Shown: positions 1 to 8,889, counted from the first letter of the stretch. The stretch is DNA of 64,000 nt from an uncultured Bacteroidaceae bacterium (GCA_944321635.1 CALULY010000001.1:1-64000), one strand, 5' to 3'. The notes: generated from the letters alone by a model not told the origin. Program-made: numbers and translations.

Positions 1-62
1 GCTCGAACCCTCGACCTTCGGAACCACAATCCGGCACTCTAACCAACTGAGCTACATCCACC
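1..62 (-). tRNA. tRNA-His (GTG anticodon), partial at window edge
   Basis: Read on the minus strand, the sequence has an acceptor strand (61-55), a D arm with the AGTTGGTTA loop, an anticodon loop TTGTGGT giving GTG (His), a variable loop and the start of the T arm (GGTTCGA). An extra G at 62 would be the G-1 base typical of tRNA-His. The 3' part of the T arm and the acceptor lie beyond position 1. Confidence 0.93.
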
Positions 63-173
63 ATGTATCCCGATGCGTCGGCAAAGGTATGCTTTTCTTT
101 GATTACTGCAAAACAATGAAGTCGATTTTTTAACAAATGTCCTGCAAACGGAATTCGGTTTATGAGGCAAAAT

Positions 174-305
174 CATTGTATGACAACGCTGGAAACATTG
201 TATGGTAATCCCTAAAACATTGTATGCTGTCGGCAGAAACATTCTATGTTTTTGCCGCTTGCATTTGATGTTTTTGGCCGTAACATACTATGCTTTCGTC
301 CCCCG
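174..305. repeat. 22-bp phased array, CATnnnATG family, copy 1 (6 units)
   Basis: Units start with a CATnnnATG 9-mer at 174, 196, 218, 240, 262 and 284, each step exactly 22 bp. The 9-mers are CATTGTATG three times, then CATTCTATG, CATTTGATG and CATACTATG. The other 13 bp vary, but usually hold an A or T run next to the 9-mer. The array fills most of the gap between tRNA-His and the 3' end of the next gene. Nothing else is seen in 63-385. Confidence 0.85.
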
Positions 306-385
306 CGCCGCATGAAGCGGCGGGAACTCACGGTGATGCCACATCCGTCACCGTGCGCCCCGCCCTCAAACCCGGGTGCCGCAGC

Positions 386-2164
386 CTAAATCTGCGACAC
401 CTCTGTCATGTAGTAACGCCCGCCACGCTCGGACAGGTAGAACAGCACAGGCTCTTCGTCGTCCGACAGCCCGGCGGCAATCATATATTCATCGTCAAAC
501 TCCTTGCCCACTCGGAACGACGTCTCGACCTCACCGCTGCGGCGGTCGATGACGCGGTACTCGTAGACGGACTCTTTGACCGTAAGCGTATTACTGTAGG
601 ACACATTGACAAGCACGTGGATCTTGTCGTCCGTCAGCCTCAGGCACATGATGCGGCGGCAAAAGTAGGGGGCATAGTCGCTGCCATACTCGAGTGTGTA
701 GAACTTCGCCGTGTCAATCTCCGGTTTCCGCTCCGGGTCGAGTGCAAATGCGCGGTAGGTGCGCTTGACATCCCAGGGCGTAGCATTGTCGGCCAACAGC
801 AATTCGCCCGTGTGGCTGTCGCTGTAGACCACCTCCCCGTCGTGGCTGTGCACCGTGGGGGTGAAGAAATAGTAGCCCGTCTTTGTCTCCGCCAACGCCT
901 CCGGCAGGTTGCCAAACCGCCTGACACTCTTGCCGGTCCTGGCATCGACAAGCTCCATGCACGGTGTCCCGCGCTCGTAGAACTCGTCCATGAACACGTC
1001 ATGGTCGGGGTCGCCCGTGTAGTCCTCAAACCCATCGACAGGCCAGCTCTGTTTCTTCATCCCAAACAGCATACGTGCGCTGTCCAAAATGTTGAAGTAG
1101 GAGAAGTTGCTCTCCACCTCGTCAACGTCGTCAAAGAAATGATCGTCCAGCAGCACCGGCTCGCGCGGCGACAGGTCCGCCTCGTCACGCACCAGCATCG
1201 CGGGGAAATTCCAAAAAGCATAGCTGCTCTCGCTCTCTTCATATACAAAAGGCAGGTCGTAGACGCAACCCACCCTCCCGTCCGGCAGGAGGCTGATGCC
1301 GAGAGCCATCCAGTAGAGCATCCCGCGTTGCTCGAAAATGCCGCGTGCATCCCGGGGCAATGTAGTGGCGTACATATATTTTTCTTCATCCGTCGGTTCT
1401 ATCGTCCCCCGCCTTGCCATGTCACCGCTTTCGGTCAAGGTGAAACACTGCACGACACCCGAATAGTCGTCGTTGTAGTAAAGGTTGCCCCCGCGCATCG
1501 CGGGTTGATATCTCACCAACCCTATGGCAAACAGGCTGTCGGGCTGCGACAGCTCGTGCCGGTCGTAGGACAAGTCCGCCTCGCCTATGTCGCCCGGCAG
1601 CGGGAAAGTGCCGCCCTGCCACGTGCTGGGGTAGGTGTGGTAGGGACGCACATCGCGCTCGGCGACCAACGCCTTGCAGAACTCCGGGCTTTGTTCCAGT
1701 AAGCCCCCGCTGAAGATGATGCGCCCGGAGCGTTTGTCCACCTTGAGCACGTAGCTGCACAACGGTACGTTGGAGTTGAAGCTCAGGAAGTCGTAGTAGC
1801 TGCCATCGGTGTCATACAGCTGGTAGTCCGATTTGTAGCCCATCCTCTTCCAGTACTTCTCCCCCGCGTCCCTGCCGCAATTGATGGACAGCAGCACCAT
1901 CTCGGCATCCGGGTCGGCGGCCTTGAGGTAGTCATGGAAGAAGTTGAGCGGCATCTCAAGGCGTGGGCCCAAGCCGGGGGTGTACATGGCCACGTACAGC
2001 GTGTCGCCCCTCGACGGCACGTCGGCGAAGTAACGCCGCACGATGCTGTCCGTACCCTCCTTTTGCGCGACGTGCAGGTGCTGGGAGCAATAGTCCTCAA
2101 GGCTCTGGCCAAAGGCCAAGGAGATGATTGATATGAATGAAAACAGTGTGAGCAGTCTTTTCAT
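386..2164 (-). CDS. exported protein of unknown function (592 aa)
   Basis: The start MKRLLTLFSFISIISLAFGQ is a typical Sec signal peptide ending near residue 19, so the protein is probably periplasmic or surface exposed. I do not recognise the family. Residues about 55-100 (LYVAMYTPG, then EMVLLSINCG) alternate hydrophobic strands. The C-terminal half holds repeated strand-turn segments such as YEYRVIDRRSGEVETSF, which could fit a beta-propeller, but no clear repeat could be counted. It lies 68 bp downstream of a small exported protein on the same strand, so the two may be co-transcribed. A long plus-strand frame at 290-1702 overlaps it and is judged a shadow. Confidence 0.85.
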   Translation of the reverse strand: MKRLLTLFSFISIISLAFGQSLEDYCSQHLHVAQKEGTDSIVRRYFADVPSRGDTLYVAMYTPGLGPRLEMPLNFFHDYLKAADPDAEMVLLSINCGRDAGEKYWKRMGYKSDYQLYDTDGSYYDFLSFNSNVPLCSYVLKVDKRSGRIIFSGGLLEQSPEFCKALVAERDVRPYHTYPSTWQGGTFPLPGDIGEADLSYDRHELSQPDSLFAIGLVRYQPAMRGGNLYYNDDYSGVVQCFTLTESGDMARRGTIEPTDEEKYMYATTLPRDARGIFEQRGMLYWMALGISLLPDGRVGCVYDLPFVYEESESSYAFWNFPAMLVRDEADLSPREPVLLDDHFFDDVDEVESNFSYFNILDSARMLFGMKKQSWPVDGFEDYTGDPDHDVFMDEFYERGTPCMELVDARTGKSVRRFGNLPEALAETKTGYYFFTPTVHSHDGEVVYSDSHTGELLLADNATPWDVKRTYRAFALDPERKPEIDTAKFYTLEYGSDYAPYFCRRIMCLRLTDDKIHVLVNVSYSNTLTVKESVYEYRVIDRRSGEVETSFRVGKEFDDEYMIAAGLSDDEEPVLFYLSERGGRYYMTEVSQI

Positions 2165-2232
2165 GGCTCTTGGTCTTTATGTTAACGATGAAAAGGTGTG
2201 GTGTCCACGGACGGACACCACACTCTCAAAGC

Positions 2233-2637
2233 TTAATAAACAGGCGTAGCATAGTTGTCGTTGCGCACCAAATCGGTGGCGTATTGCAGGTTTTTGCTCA
2301 AAGCATCTTCCTCCAGATAGATTTCCAACGGCACGTCTACGGGTACTATGTACTCTTCGTCAGTTGTGCCCAACACTGCGTCGTTTTCGTCAAAGAGGGT
2401 TCTTGTGCATTCGTACTTGACAACCGAGCCCAAATTGGTGACATTGGTGGTTACGATTTTCACTTTAGCACATATTCTCCTTGAAACTCCAGCGCAAGGC
2501 ATTTGCATATCGCCGTTTCTCACTGTACGACCATAATATGTGCCTTCTATGGTTGTGGTTGTTTGCGCTTCGACATCTGTCGAAAAGGCGAATGCCCCAC
2601 CCAGGAACATTGCAGCCACTAAGAGTTTGTTTCTCAT
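2233..2637 (-). CDS. small exported protein of unknown function (134 aa)
   Basis: The chosen start (MRNKLLVAAMFLGGAFAF) gives a signal peptide with probable cleavage after DVEA. An upstream in-frame start at 2694 would lie against the -7 promoter motif at 2692-2699, so it is unlikely. The mature part is about 110 residues, has two cysteines (near CAG and RICAK) and is rich in short beta-like strands. No family was recognised. The small size, the export signal and a larger exported protein next door recall the NVEALA-type small exported proteins of Bacteroidales, but the NVEALA motif itself is absent. Confidence 0.75.
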   Translation of the reverse strand: MRNKLLVAAMFLGGAFAFSTDVEAQTTTTIEGTYYGRTVRNGDMQMPCAGVSRRICAKVKIVTTNVTNLGSVVKYECTRTLFDENDAVLGTTDEEYIVPVDVPLEIYLEEDALSKNLQYATDLVRNDNYATPVY

Positions 2638-2691
2638 AAAAATGAAATTTTGTCTTTTAATTGTTTGCTTTTTGCAGCAGCTGTTGCATCG

Positions 2692-2699
2692 CAAATATA
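2692..2699 (-). promoter_or_regulatory. -7 promoter motif for the 134-aa exported protein
   Basis: TATATTTG on the minus strand matches TAnnTTTG and lies about 55 bases before the chosen start codon. No convincing -33 box was found. Confidence 0.55.
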
Positions 2700-2934
2700 G
2701 GGTGTAGATTTGGGCATGGGGAATAAAAATGACAAAAATTTATATCCAATAAATCATAAAATATATTCTATTTTCTATGCTGATAGAGTGCTAAGTTACA
2801 TTATATTACTTTTAGAATATAAAATCTTACGAAACGAACAACGCATCATTTCATGATTGTCTGATTTGTATCAAAGAGTTTCGTACCAGTTTCCTGTTGT
2901 CGTTGCCAAAATCTCCGCATAATTTCCCCTTTTG

Positions 2935-3044
2935 CATCGTATGCAACCGCCAAAATCATTGTATGTTTTGACCGTTTGCATACGATGTTTTTGGCAAAAG
3001 CATACAATGTTCCGGGCAAAAACATCGTATGCCGTCACGCTTGG
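2935..3044. repeat. 22-bp phased array, CATnnnATG family, copy 2 (5 units)
   Basis: Units start at 2935, 2957, 2979, 3001 and 3023 with CATCGTATG, CATTGTATG, CATACGATG, CATACAATG and CATCGTATG. All four steps are exactly 22 bp. Units 2-4 carry T or A runs between the 9-mers. CATACGATG is the reverse complement of CATCGTATG, so units occur in both orientations. The array ends about 70 bp before the -33 box of the glycogen synthase promoter. The AT-rich stretch 2700-2930 shows no gene. Confidence 0.85.
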
Positions 3045-3111
3045 GCGCGGCGGCAAGTGCCGGGACGGTGCTTGTCGGGATGTGTCTAAATACGTTAAAT
3101 CAAAAAGGGGG

Positions 3112-3144
3112 TTGGCCGTCAATCCGTTTTTTTTCGTACTTTTG
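3112..3144 (+). promoter_or_regulatory. promoter of the glycogen synthase operon
   Basis: The -7 box TACTTTTG (3137-3144) has a -33-like TTGG at 3112-3115 with a 21-bp spacer. The predicted leader is about 25 bases. Confidence 0.65.
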
Positions 3145-3173
3145 CGAAAGTTTCATTATCATAGCTCTATATT

Positions 3174-3986
3174 ATGTCGAAAGCAAGCAAGATACTGTTC
3201 ATCTCACAGGAGATTACCCCCTACTTGCCTCAAAGCGAAATGTCAACCATAGGGCGGGAGCTTCCGCAGAAAATCCAGGAGACGGGCAGGGAAATCCGCA
3301 CCTTCATGCCCAAGTGGGGCAACATCAACGAGCGCAGGAACCAGCTGCACGAGGTCATCCGCCTGTCGGGGATGAACATCATCATCGACGACACCGACCA
3401 CACGCTCGTCATCAAGGTGGCCTCGATACAGGCGGCCAGGATGCAGGTCTACTTCATCGACAATGACGACTATTTCCAGCAGGTCGCCTCGACGGCGGTG
3501 TGCGGTGATGGGTGCGAGGACAACGATGAGCGCACCATCTTTTTCGCACGCGGCGCGCTTGAGACGGTTAAGAAGCTGCGCTGGTGTCCCGACGTGATCC
3601 ACTGCCAAGGCTGGATTTCGTCGCTCGTGCCGCTCTACATAAAGAAGGCGTACAACGACGAGCCGTCGTTCCGCAATTCCAAAATCGTCTACTCGCTGTT
3701 TGACAACCGCTTTGAGGGCAAGTTGCCGGGCAACCTCGCCGAGAAGGCGTTGCTCAGGGGCATCGACATCGCTGACATAGGCATTGACAAGGACAACATA
3801 ACGTATGACGAGCTGGCGAAGCTCGCCATCGACTACTCCGACGGCGTGATTGCCCACGGCAGCAACGTGGGGCAAGGCTTGCTCGACTATGCCTCGGGAC
3901 GCGGCATCCCCGTGGTGCGGCATGACGGGGGCGAGGGGCTGGCCGAGCAGTGCGCTGCCCTCTATGACACAGTCTTTGACAAATAA
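3174..3986 (+). CDS. glycogen/starch synthase, short GT5-type catalytic domain
   Basis: The start MSKASKILFISQEITPYLP matches the N-terminal Rossmann region of GT5 glycogen synthases, which add glucose from a nucleotide sugar to a growing alpha-1,4-glucan. The protein has only 270 residues, so it contains the starch synthase catalytic (N-terminal) half without the second GT-B domain. That short form recurs in Bacteroidetes, so it need not be a truncation. Visible motifs include FISQEITPY and DVIHCQGW. The next gene (DUF4270-like lipoprotein) starts 16 bp downstream and is probably in the same operon, a neighbourhood also known in Bacteroidetes. Confidence 0.85.
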   Translation: MSKASKILFISQEITPYLPQSEMSTIGRELPQKIQETGREIRTFMPKWGNINERRNQLHEVIRLSGMNIIIDDTDHTLVIKVASIQAARMQVYFIDNDDYFQQVASTAVCGDGCEDNDERTIFFARGALETVKKLRWCPDVIHCQGWISSLVPLYIKKAYNDEPSFRNSKIVYSLFDNRFEGKLPGNLAEKALLRGIDIADIGIDKDNITYDELAKLAIDYSDGVIAHGSNVGQGLLDYASGRGIPVVRHDGGEGLAEQCAALYDTVFDK

Positions 3987-4002
3987 AAACAGCATCAGGA
4001 CA

Positions 4003-5463
4003 ATGAGGAAACTCCATGCGGCGTTGGCCGCTGCGGCAGTAGCCGTGTTGTGCGGGTGCGACGACACCACCGAGGAACTGGGTCTCAACCTCGTGGCCGA
4101 CAGCAACGTTGTCGAGTCGACGGGGACGGTGTTTGATGTCGAGTTCGACAACTTCATCGTCGATCCTGATTCCATCTACACCAACAGTACGATGGGCTAT
4201 CTGGGGCGTTACACCGATGACATCTTCGGCGACCTTGAGGCGGGGTTCATGACACAGCTCTACTGCCAGAACGGGCTGGTCTTTGATTTCGACCAGATGG
4301 TCAAGGATTCCGTCGGTGTCGATGAGGCGACGGGCAAGCCGATATACGACTTTGCCGACGTGACGTGCTATGTCAATGTCAACTACGATTCGTTTTTCGG
4401 CGACTCGGTCAATCCCTGCCAGGTTGAGGTCTACCGCCTGGCGCGTGAGCTGACCGGCGAGATGACTTCGTCGCTCGACCCCGAGGAGGAGGGGTTCTAT
4501 GACCCCGAGGAGGATTTCCTGGGCCGCGTGACCTACACCGCCGCCAACACCTATGTGGATGAGGACGAGAGGACGGAGGAGCGCGACCTCATCATCCGCG
4601 TGCCTGACGAACTGGGGCAGTGGGTGCTGAACACCAACCTGCAACATCCCGAGTACTTCACCAACTCGGTGGCCTTCAACCGCGATGTCATCAAGGGGCT
4701 TTACGTCAAGCCCTCGTCGGGCAACGGCACGGTGCTCTATGCCAAGACTACGTCGCTGAACATCAATTTCCTCATGTACGTGGACAGTGCGGGCGTTTAT
4801 CCCATCAAAAGGAAAGAACCCGGGCACACCGACGAGGACTCGACCGCACTCTACAGCGTCGGCTTCAACTCGACGCGCGAGGTATATCAGGTCAACACTT
4901 TCGCCAATGCGCTTAACGACGCGGTGGTGGGCGACACCGAGAACACCTACCTCAAGTCGCCTGCCGGGATATTCACCACCGTCAAGCTCCCGATAGGGGA
5001 AATAGCGGCGGCAGTCACCGACACCATCATCCAGACCAAGCTGACGTTGCAGGCCTACAACCAGGACACGGGCAACGAGATAACGATGGCTAAGCCCGAG
5101 GAGGTGCTGCTCGTGCTAAAGGGCGAGGTTTACAGCTTCTTCCGCGACAACTCGCTGCCTGACGGGCTCACGTCCTACACGGCGGAACTGGACGATGCGA
5201 CCAACACCTACACCTTTGGCAACATCTCGGCACTCGTCGTCAACGCCATAGCCAAGGCAAGGGCTGCCAATGGCGGCATAGTGCCTCCCGATGCGGTGGA
5301 AGAGGTGGTCGTCGTGCCAGTCACCATCAACAAGGAGACTATAAACGACTCCGAGCAGGTGACATCGGTCCGCAACGAACTCGAGCCCGCGTATGCCCGC
5401 CTCGTCAAAGCCGGCAACCGGCTGGAAGTCTCCTACATAACCATCGGGGGCAAGGACAGGTAA
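4003..5463 (+). CDS. DUF4270-like lipoprotein (486 aa)
   Basis: The start MRKLHAALAAAAVAVLCGC carries a lipobox with the acylated cysteine at residue 19, so the protein should be anchored in a membrane. The sequence after it (DDTTEELGLNLV, then YLGRYTDDIFG) and the position just after a glycogen synthase match the DUF4270 family of Bacteroidetes, whose function is unknown. The rest is Asp- and Thr-rich and looks beta-rich. The start at 4003 was preferred over an upstream in-frame start at 3850 because that lies inside the glycogen synthase gene and lacks the signal peptide. Confidence 0.85.
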   Translation: MRKLHAALAAAAVAVLCGCDDTTEELGLNLVADSNVVESTGTVFDVEFDNFIVDPDSIYTNSTMGYLGRYTDDIFGDLEAGFMTQLYCQNGLVFDFDQMVKDSVGVDEATGKPIYDFADVTCYVNVNYDSFFGDSVNPCQVEVYRLARELTGEMTSSLDPEEEGFYDPEEDFLGRVTYTAANTYVDEDERTEERDLIIRVPDELGQWVLNTNLQHPEYFTNSVAFNRDVIKGLYVKPSSGNGTVLYAKTTSLNINFLMYVDSAGVYPIKRKEPGHTDEDSTALYSVGFNSTREVYQVNTFANALNDAVVGDTENTYLKSPAGIFTTVKLPIGEIAAAVTDTIIQTKLTLQAYNQDTGNEITMAKPEEVLLVLKGEVYSFFRDNSLPDGLTSYTAELDDATNTYTFGNISALVVNAIAKARAANGGIVPPDAVEEVVVVPVTINKETINDSEQVTSVRNELEPAYARLVKAGNRLEVSYITIGGKDR

Positions 5464-5475
5464 AACGCATCGGTC

Positions 5476-6663
5476 ATGGGCAGCAAGGCAAAGGTTTCTG
5501 TCAGGAAGGTGATGCTCGCGCTCCTCGTGCTGTTGCTCGCCGTGGTGGCATTCTTTGCCTACCGCGACATCTACGGCAGGGATGACATCGTCATCGCCGA
5601 CAATCTGGACAGCAACATCTTCCCCGCCTTGGTGCTGAGCACGGCGACGACCGACACGACGCTGGTGGTGCCTGTCGATTCGTCGTGGACGGGCAATCCC
5701 AAAGCCCCGTTCAACGTGACGCTCGTTTCGCCCAAGTTGCCATCGACGGTGAGGCTGGTCGTCGGCGAGACGAAGTTCACCTACGAGTCGGTGTCGGAGT
5801 ATAAACTTGCCAATCCCAACACGGCCTACACCATCTATCCCGAAATCAATTGGAAATACGATGAGCTGAAGGCCAACACGCAACCCACCCCCATCAGCTT
5901 CTCCATCACGGTCGAGGGGCTTGGCAAGGAGCGCAGCGAGAAGATTTATACGATGTCGATGCGCACGGTGAATGAATGCATGACCTCCTACATAGACAAA
6001 AAAGGCCGTCGGCATGACACGAGCATCCTCTTTGCCGCCTATGTCAACGAGGACACCCCGCTGATTGACCAAATCCTGCGTGAGGCGTTGGACACGAGGA
6101 TAGTCAACCGTTTCTGGGGATACCAGAGCCGCAACAAGAACGTGGTGCGTGACCAAGTTTATGCAATCTGGCACGTCTTGCAGAAAAGGAACTTCAAGTA
6201 CAGCTCCATCTCCAACTCCAGCCTCTCGTCAAGCAAGGTGGTCGCGCAGAAAGTGCGCACTTTTGAGGACGCTTTCCAGAATTCCCAGATCAATTGTGTG
6301 GATGGGAGTGTGATGCTTGCGTCCCTCCTGCGTGCCATAAACATAGACCCTGTGCTGGTCAAGACCCCTACCCACATGTTCATTGGGTACTACCTTGACC
6401 GCAAGCACACGGAAATCGAATACCTTGAGACTTCAATGATCGGTGATGTCAATCTCGACGATTACTTCACCGAGGCCGCACCCGACTCGACGATTCAAGG
6501 CAAGAGCCAGAAGGAGATCTCAAAGATGTCATTCGAGCGGGCACGGACTTATGCCGCCGATGTCTATGCCAGGCACAAGGAACAACTTGAGGGCGGCGAG
6601 AAAGGTTACAGCATCATCGACCTCTCCTCCATAAGGGAAAAAATCCAGCCCATAGGCCTTTGA
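5476..6663 (+). CDS. membrane-anchored transglutaminase-like protein (395 aa)
   Basis: A basic N-terminus followed by a hydrophobic stretch (about residues 13-28) suggests a signal anchor with the rest outside the cytoplasm. Residues about 255-320 resemble the transglutaminase-like core. Cys274 lies in NCVDGSVMLASLLRA and His300 in PTHMFIGYY, the order seen for the catalytic Cys and His of this papain-like fold. A following DRKHTEIEYLE could supply the third residue. Substrate and reaction are unknown, and members can be proteases, amidases or inactive. The gene follows the DUF4270-like gene by 12 bp, so it is probably the third gene of the operon. Confidence 0.75.
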   Translation: MGSKAKVSVRKVMLALLVLLLAVVAFFAYRDIYGRDDIVIADNLDSNIFPALVLSTATTDTTLVVPVDSSWTGNPKAPFNVTLVSPKLPSTVRLVVGETKFTYESVSEYKLANPNTAYTIYPEINWKYDELKANTQPTPISFSITVEGLGKERSEKIYTMSMRTVNECMTSYIDKKGRRHDTSILFAAYVNEDTPLIDQILREALDTRIVNRFWGYQSRNKNVVRDQVYAIWHVLQKRNFKYSSISNSSLSSSKVVAQKVRTFEDAFQNSQINCVDGSVMLASLLRAINIDPVLVKTPTHMFIGYYLDRKHTEIEYLETSMIGDVNLDDYFTEAAPDSTIQGKSQKEISKMSFERARTYAADVYARHKEQLEGGEKGYSIIDLSSIREKIQPIGL

Positions 6664-6873
6664 CCCCACAAGCCGCGCGTTTTAACATTGAGTTGATAAA
6701 TTAATGTAAAAAACGCCGCTACCCGCCGTTAATCACAGTTAACCCCCTGACTTTTTTCATAAAACAAACAAAAAGAACATTTGCGCCGTTACATCGGACA
6801 GTGCAAAGACACTATTTTAACATCGCCAAAAGCAAAAAACAACAGGATTTTAACATTAAAACGATAAGCAACC

Positions 6874-8373
6874 ATGAAAAAGAATTTTCTAAAGGTACTG
6901 GCCGCCCTCTCAATCGTCGCCGTCGCTGCGGTGGCTGGAGGTGTGACGGCATACAAGGTGAGCAGCAACAAGATCGTTTCAGCCTCGGGCGATGAGTTTG
7001 CCCGCGAATTCGGCACTTCGGGCAACGTCTCGCTCATAGCCGATGACGGCAGCACGGCGGCATCGCCCGTCGATCTCACCTACGCGGCGGAAAAAAGCGT
7101 CCACGCCGTAGTCCACATCAAGTCGGTGGAACACTCCAAGACACAATATGTGCAGGAGATGCCCGACATCTTTGACTTCTTCTTCGGTGACGGGCAAGGC
7201 CGCCAGCGCAGGGTCGAGACCCAGCCCCGCGTCGGAGTAGGTTCGGGGGTGATAATATCTGCCGACGGCTATGTCGTGACCAACAACCATGTCATTGAGA
7301 ACGCCGATGAGATCGATGTCACGCTCAATGACAAGCGCGAATTCAAGGCCCGCCTCGTCGGCACCGACCCCACCACAGACATAGCATTGCTCAAGATCGA
7401 GGTGGACGACGCGCCCTATCTCACACTCAGCAACTCTGACAACCTCAAGGTCGGCGAGTGGGTGTTGGCTGTCGGCAACCCGTTCAACCTCTCATCGACC
7501 GTCACTGCCGGCATAGTCAGTGCCAAGGCCCGCAACCTCAACATCTACGGCGGCAAGCAAGGGAGCATCGAGTCGTTCATCCAGACCGACGCGGCAGTCA
7601 ATCGCGGCAACAGCGGCGGGGCACTCGTCAACACGCGGGGCGAGCTGGTGGGCATCAACGCCGCCATCTATTCACCCACGGGTGTCTACTCGGGCTACGG
7701 CTTCGCCATACCGACAAACCTTGTCAAGGCTGTGGTCGTTGACCTCAAGAAGTTTGGTGCCGTCCAGCGTGCCCAGCTTGGGATCCTCGGCGGGGACAAC
7801 AACGCGGAGCTGGCAAAGGAAAAGGAATTGGGCGTAAACTACGGTGTCTACGTCTCGGAACTCGTTGACGGCGGAGCGGCAAAGCGTGCCGGCATCAAGG
7901 CCAACGATGTCATCATCGGCTTCAACGACAAGAAAATCAACAATATGGCAGAACTCCAGGAGATGATTGCCCTCACCAAGCCCGGCACGGAGGTTGACAT
8001 CAAGGTCAACCGCGACGGAAAGGACAAGACCATCAAGGTCAAACTCCAAAAGAACGAGGAAGTCAGCGGCGTGGGTGACACCAAGACAGCCAATATGCTC
8101 GGAGCCAAGTTTGAGAAGGTGGACAAAGACACCAAGGCACGCCTCGGCATCAGCGGTGGCATCGAAGTCACCAAGCTCTCCAACGGCAAGCTCCGCAGCG
8201 AAGGGGTGCGCGAAGGCTTCATCATCCTCAAGGCCAACGACACAGCCATCAATTCGGAGAAGGATCTCGATGCGGTGATCAAGGCGGCATCGGCGACCGA
8301 CGACAAGGTGCTGTTCATCGTCGGAGTCTATCCCTCGGGCTCTCGTGCCTATTATGCGATAGACTTGCGCTGA
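6874..8373 (+). CDS. HtrA/DegQ-type periplasmic serine protease
   Basis: An N-terminal hydrophobic segment (residues 7-26) targets the protein to the periplasm. The trypsin-like domain has the full triad: His139 in TNNHVIENA, Asp169 in PTTDIALLK and Ser247 in NRGNSGGAL. Two PDZ-like regions follow (about residues 300-385 and 410-495), as in DegP and DegQ of similar length. The family degrades or refolds damaged envelope proteins. A 210-bp gap precedes it, with an imperfect -7 match (AACATTTG) near 6778, so it is probably its own transcription unit. A strong terminator follows. Confidence 0.95.
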   Translation: MKKNFLKVLAALSIVAVAAVAGGVTAYKVSSNKIVSASGDEFAREFGTSGNVSLIADDGSTAASPVDLTYAAEKSVHAVVHIKSVEHSKTQYVQEMPDIFDFFFGDGQGRQRRVETQPRVGVGSGVIISADGYVVTNNHVIENADEIDVTLNDKREFKARLVGTDPTTDIALLKIEVDDAPYLTLSNSDNLKVGEWVLAVGNPFNLSSTVTAGIVSAKARNLNIYGGKQGSIESFIQTDAAVNRGNSGGALVNTRGELVGINAAIYSPTGVYSGYGFAIPTNLVKAVVVDLKKFGAVQRAQLGILGGDNNAELAKEKELGVNYGVYVSELVDGGAAKRAGIKANDVIIGFNDKKINNMAELQEMIALTKPGTEVDIKVNRDGKDKTIKVKLQKNEEVSGVGDTKTANMLGAKFEKVDKDTKARLGISGGIEVTKLSNGKLRSEGVREGFIILKANDTAINSEKDLDAVIKAASATDDKVLFIVGVYPSGSRAYYAIDLR

Positions 8374-8401
8374 CGGCACACCGCCATCGCGTCGTGCACA
8401 C

Positions 8402-8440
8402 ATCCCCTGCCAGGCTTGACAGCCCGGCAGGGGATTTCTT
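8402..8440 (+). terminator. rho-independent terminator after the HtrA gene
   Basis: A 10-bp perfect stem, ATCCCCTGCC (8402-8411) with GGCAGGGGAT (8426-8435), is followed by TTCTTTT. Confidence 0.85.
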
Positions 8441-8650
8441 TTGCCAGGTCATCTTGCTGCCGCGTGGAGTGTCGCGGGAAGCCTCGCCTTGTGTGCGTGC
8501 TGCGCGTTTTCATCTCCACACGACAAGAGTGGTTGACCAGGTGAAAAAACTTGGGACGTGGCCGGGTGGTGTGCCGGGGACAATTGCGGCTGCATAGGAC
8601 GTGTCGTGACGTGATCAATAGCATCTCGACTGCCACGCACGGCCGTCCAG

Positions 8651-8889
8651 CAGGGCAGGTCAAGTGGAAAGCATGGTGTGGCCAGGCATAAACTTCACCG
8701 ACCCGCCGGGAAAAGTTGATTGTCCCCTAACATAAAGTATATTCAGAACTTTGGTTTATATATTCAGAAGTTTTGTTTATATAAACAGAAGTTTTGTTTT
8801 TACTTTATGTCAGGGGATGATGAACTTTATGCTCAGGGCAAGTGGACTTTTCCCGGCAGGCAATCGCTTTTTGCCTCTGTTGCCATCGT
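8651..8889. repeat. composite phased array, family 1 copy A (three 21-bp core units)
   Basis: The core consists of three 21-bp units at 8740-8760, 8761-8781 and 8782-8802, each centred on CAGAACTTTGG or CAGAAGTTTTG. A 16-bp inverted repeat brackets it: CCCCTAACATAAAGTA (8724-8739) and TACTTTATGTCAGGGG (8801-8816), with one mismatch. Outside lie 22-bp units. On the left they end in a CATAAAGT-like motif at 8694, 8716 and 8738. On the right they begin with ACTTTATG-like motifs at 8802, 8824 and 8846. A second pair, GCCGGGAAAAGT and ACTTTTCCCGGC, is a perfect 12-bp inverted repeat. The array lies in the 8374-9031 gap, where no gene is seen. Confidence 0.88.

Noticed and set aside
290-1702. 470-codon open frame on the plus strand
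   Set aside because: It is antisense to the 592-aa exported protein, which has a signal peptide. The plus frame has low-complexity Val/His/Arg-rich sequence typical of a shadow in GC-rich DNA.
3243-4827. Two long minus-strand frames over the glycogen synthase and DUF4270-like genes
   Set aside because: Both are antisense to well-supported genes and have no recognisable domain.
5116-6174. 352-codon minus-strand frame
   Set aside because: Antisense to the DUF4270-like and transglutaminase-like genes, and its composition is typical of a shadow.
8651-8889. Insertion sequence or transposon remnant (for the family 1 arrays)
   Set aside because: No transposase frame, no target-site duplication found, and the inverted repeats are nested units of the array rather than terminal repeats of a gene-carrying element.
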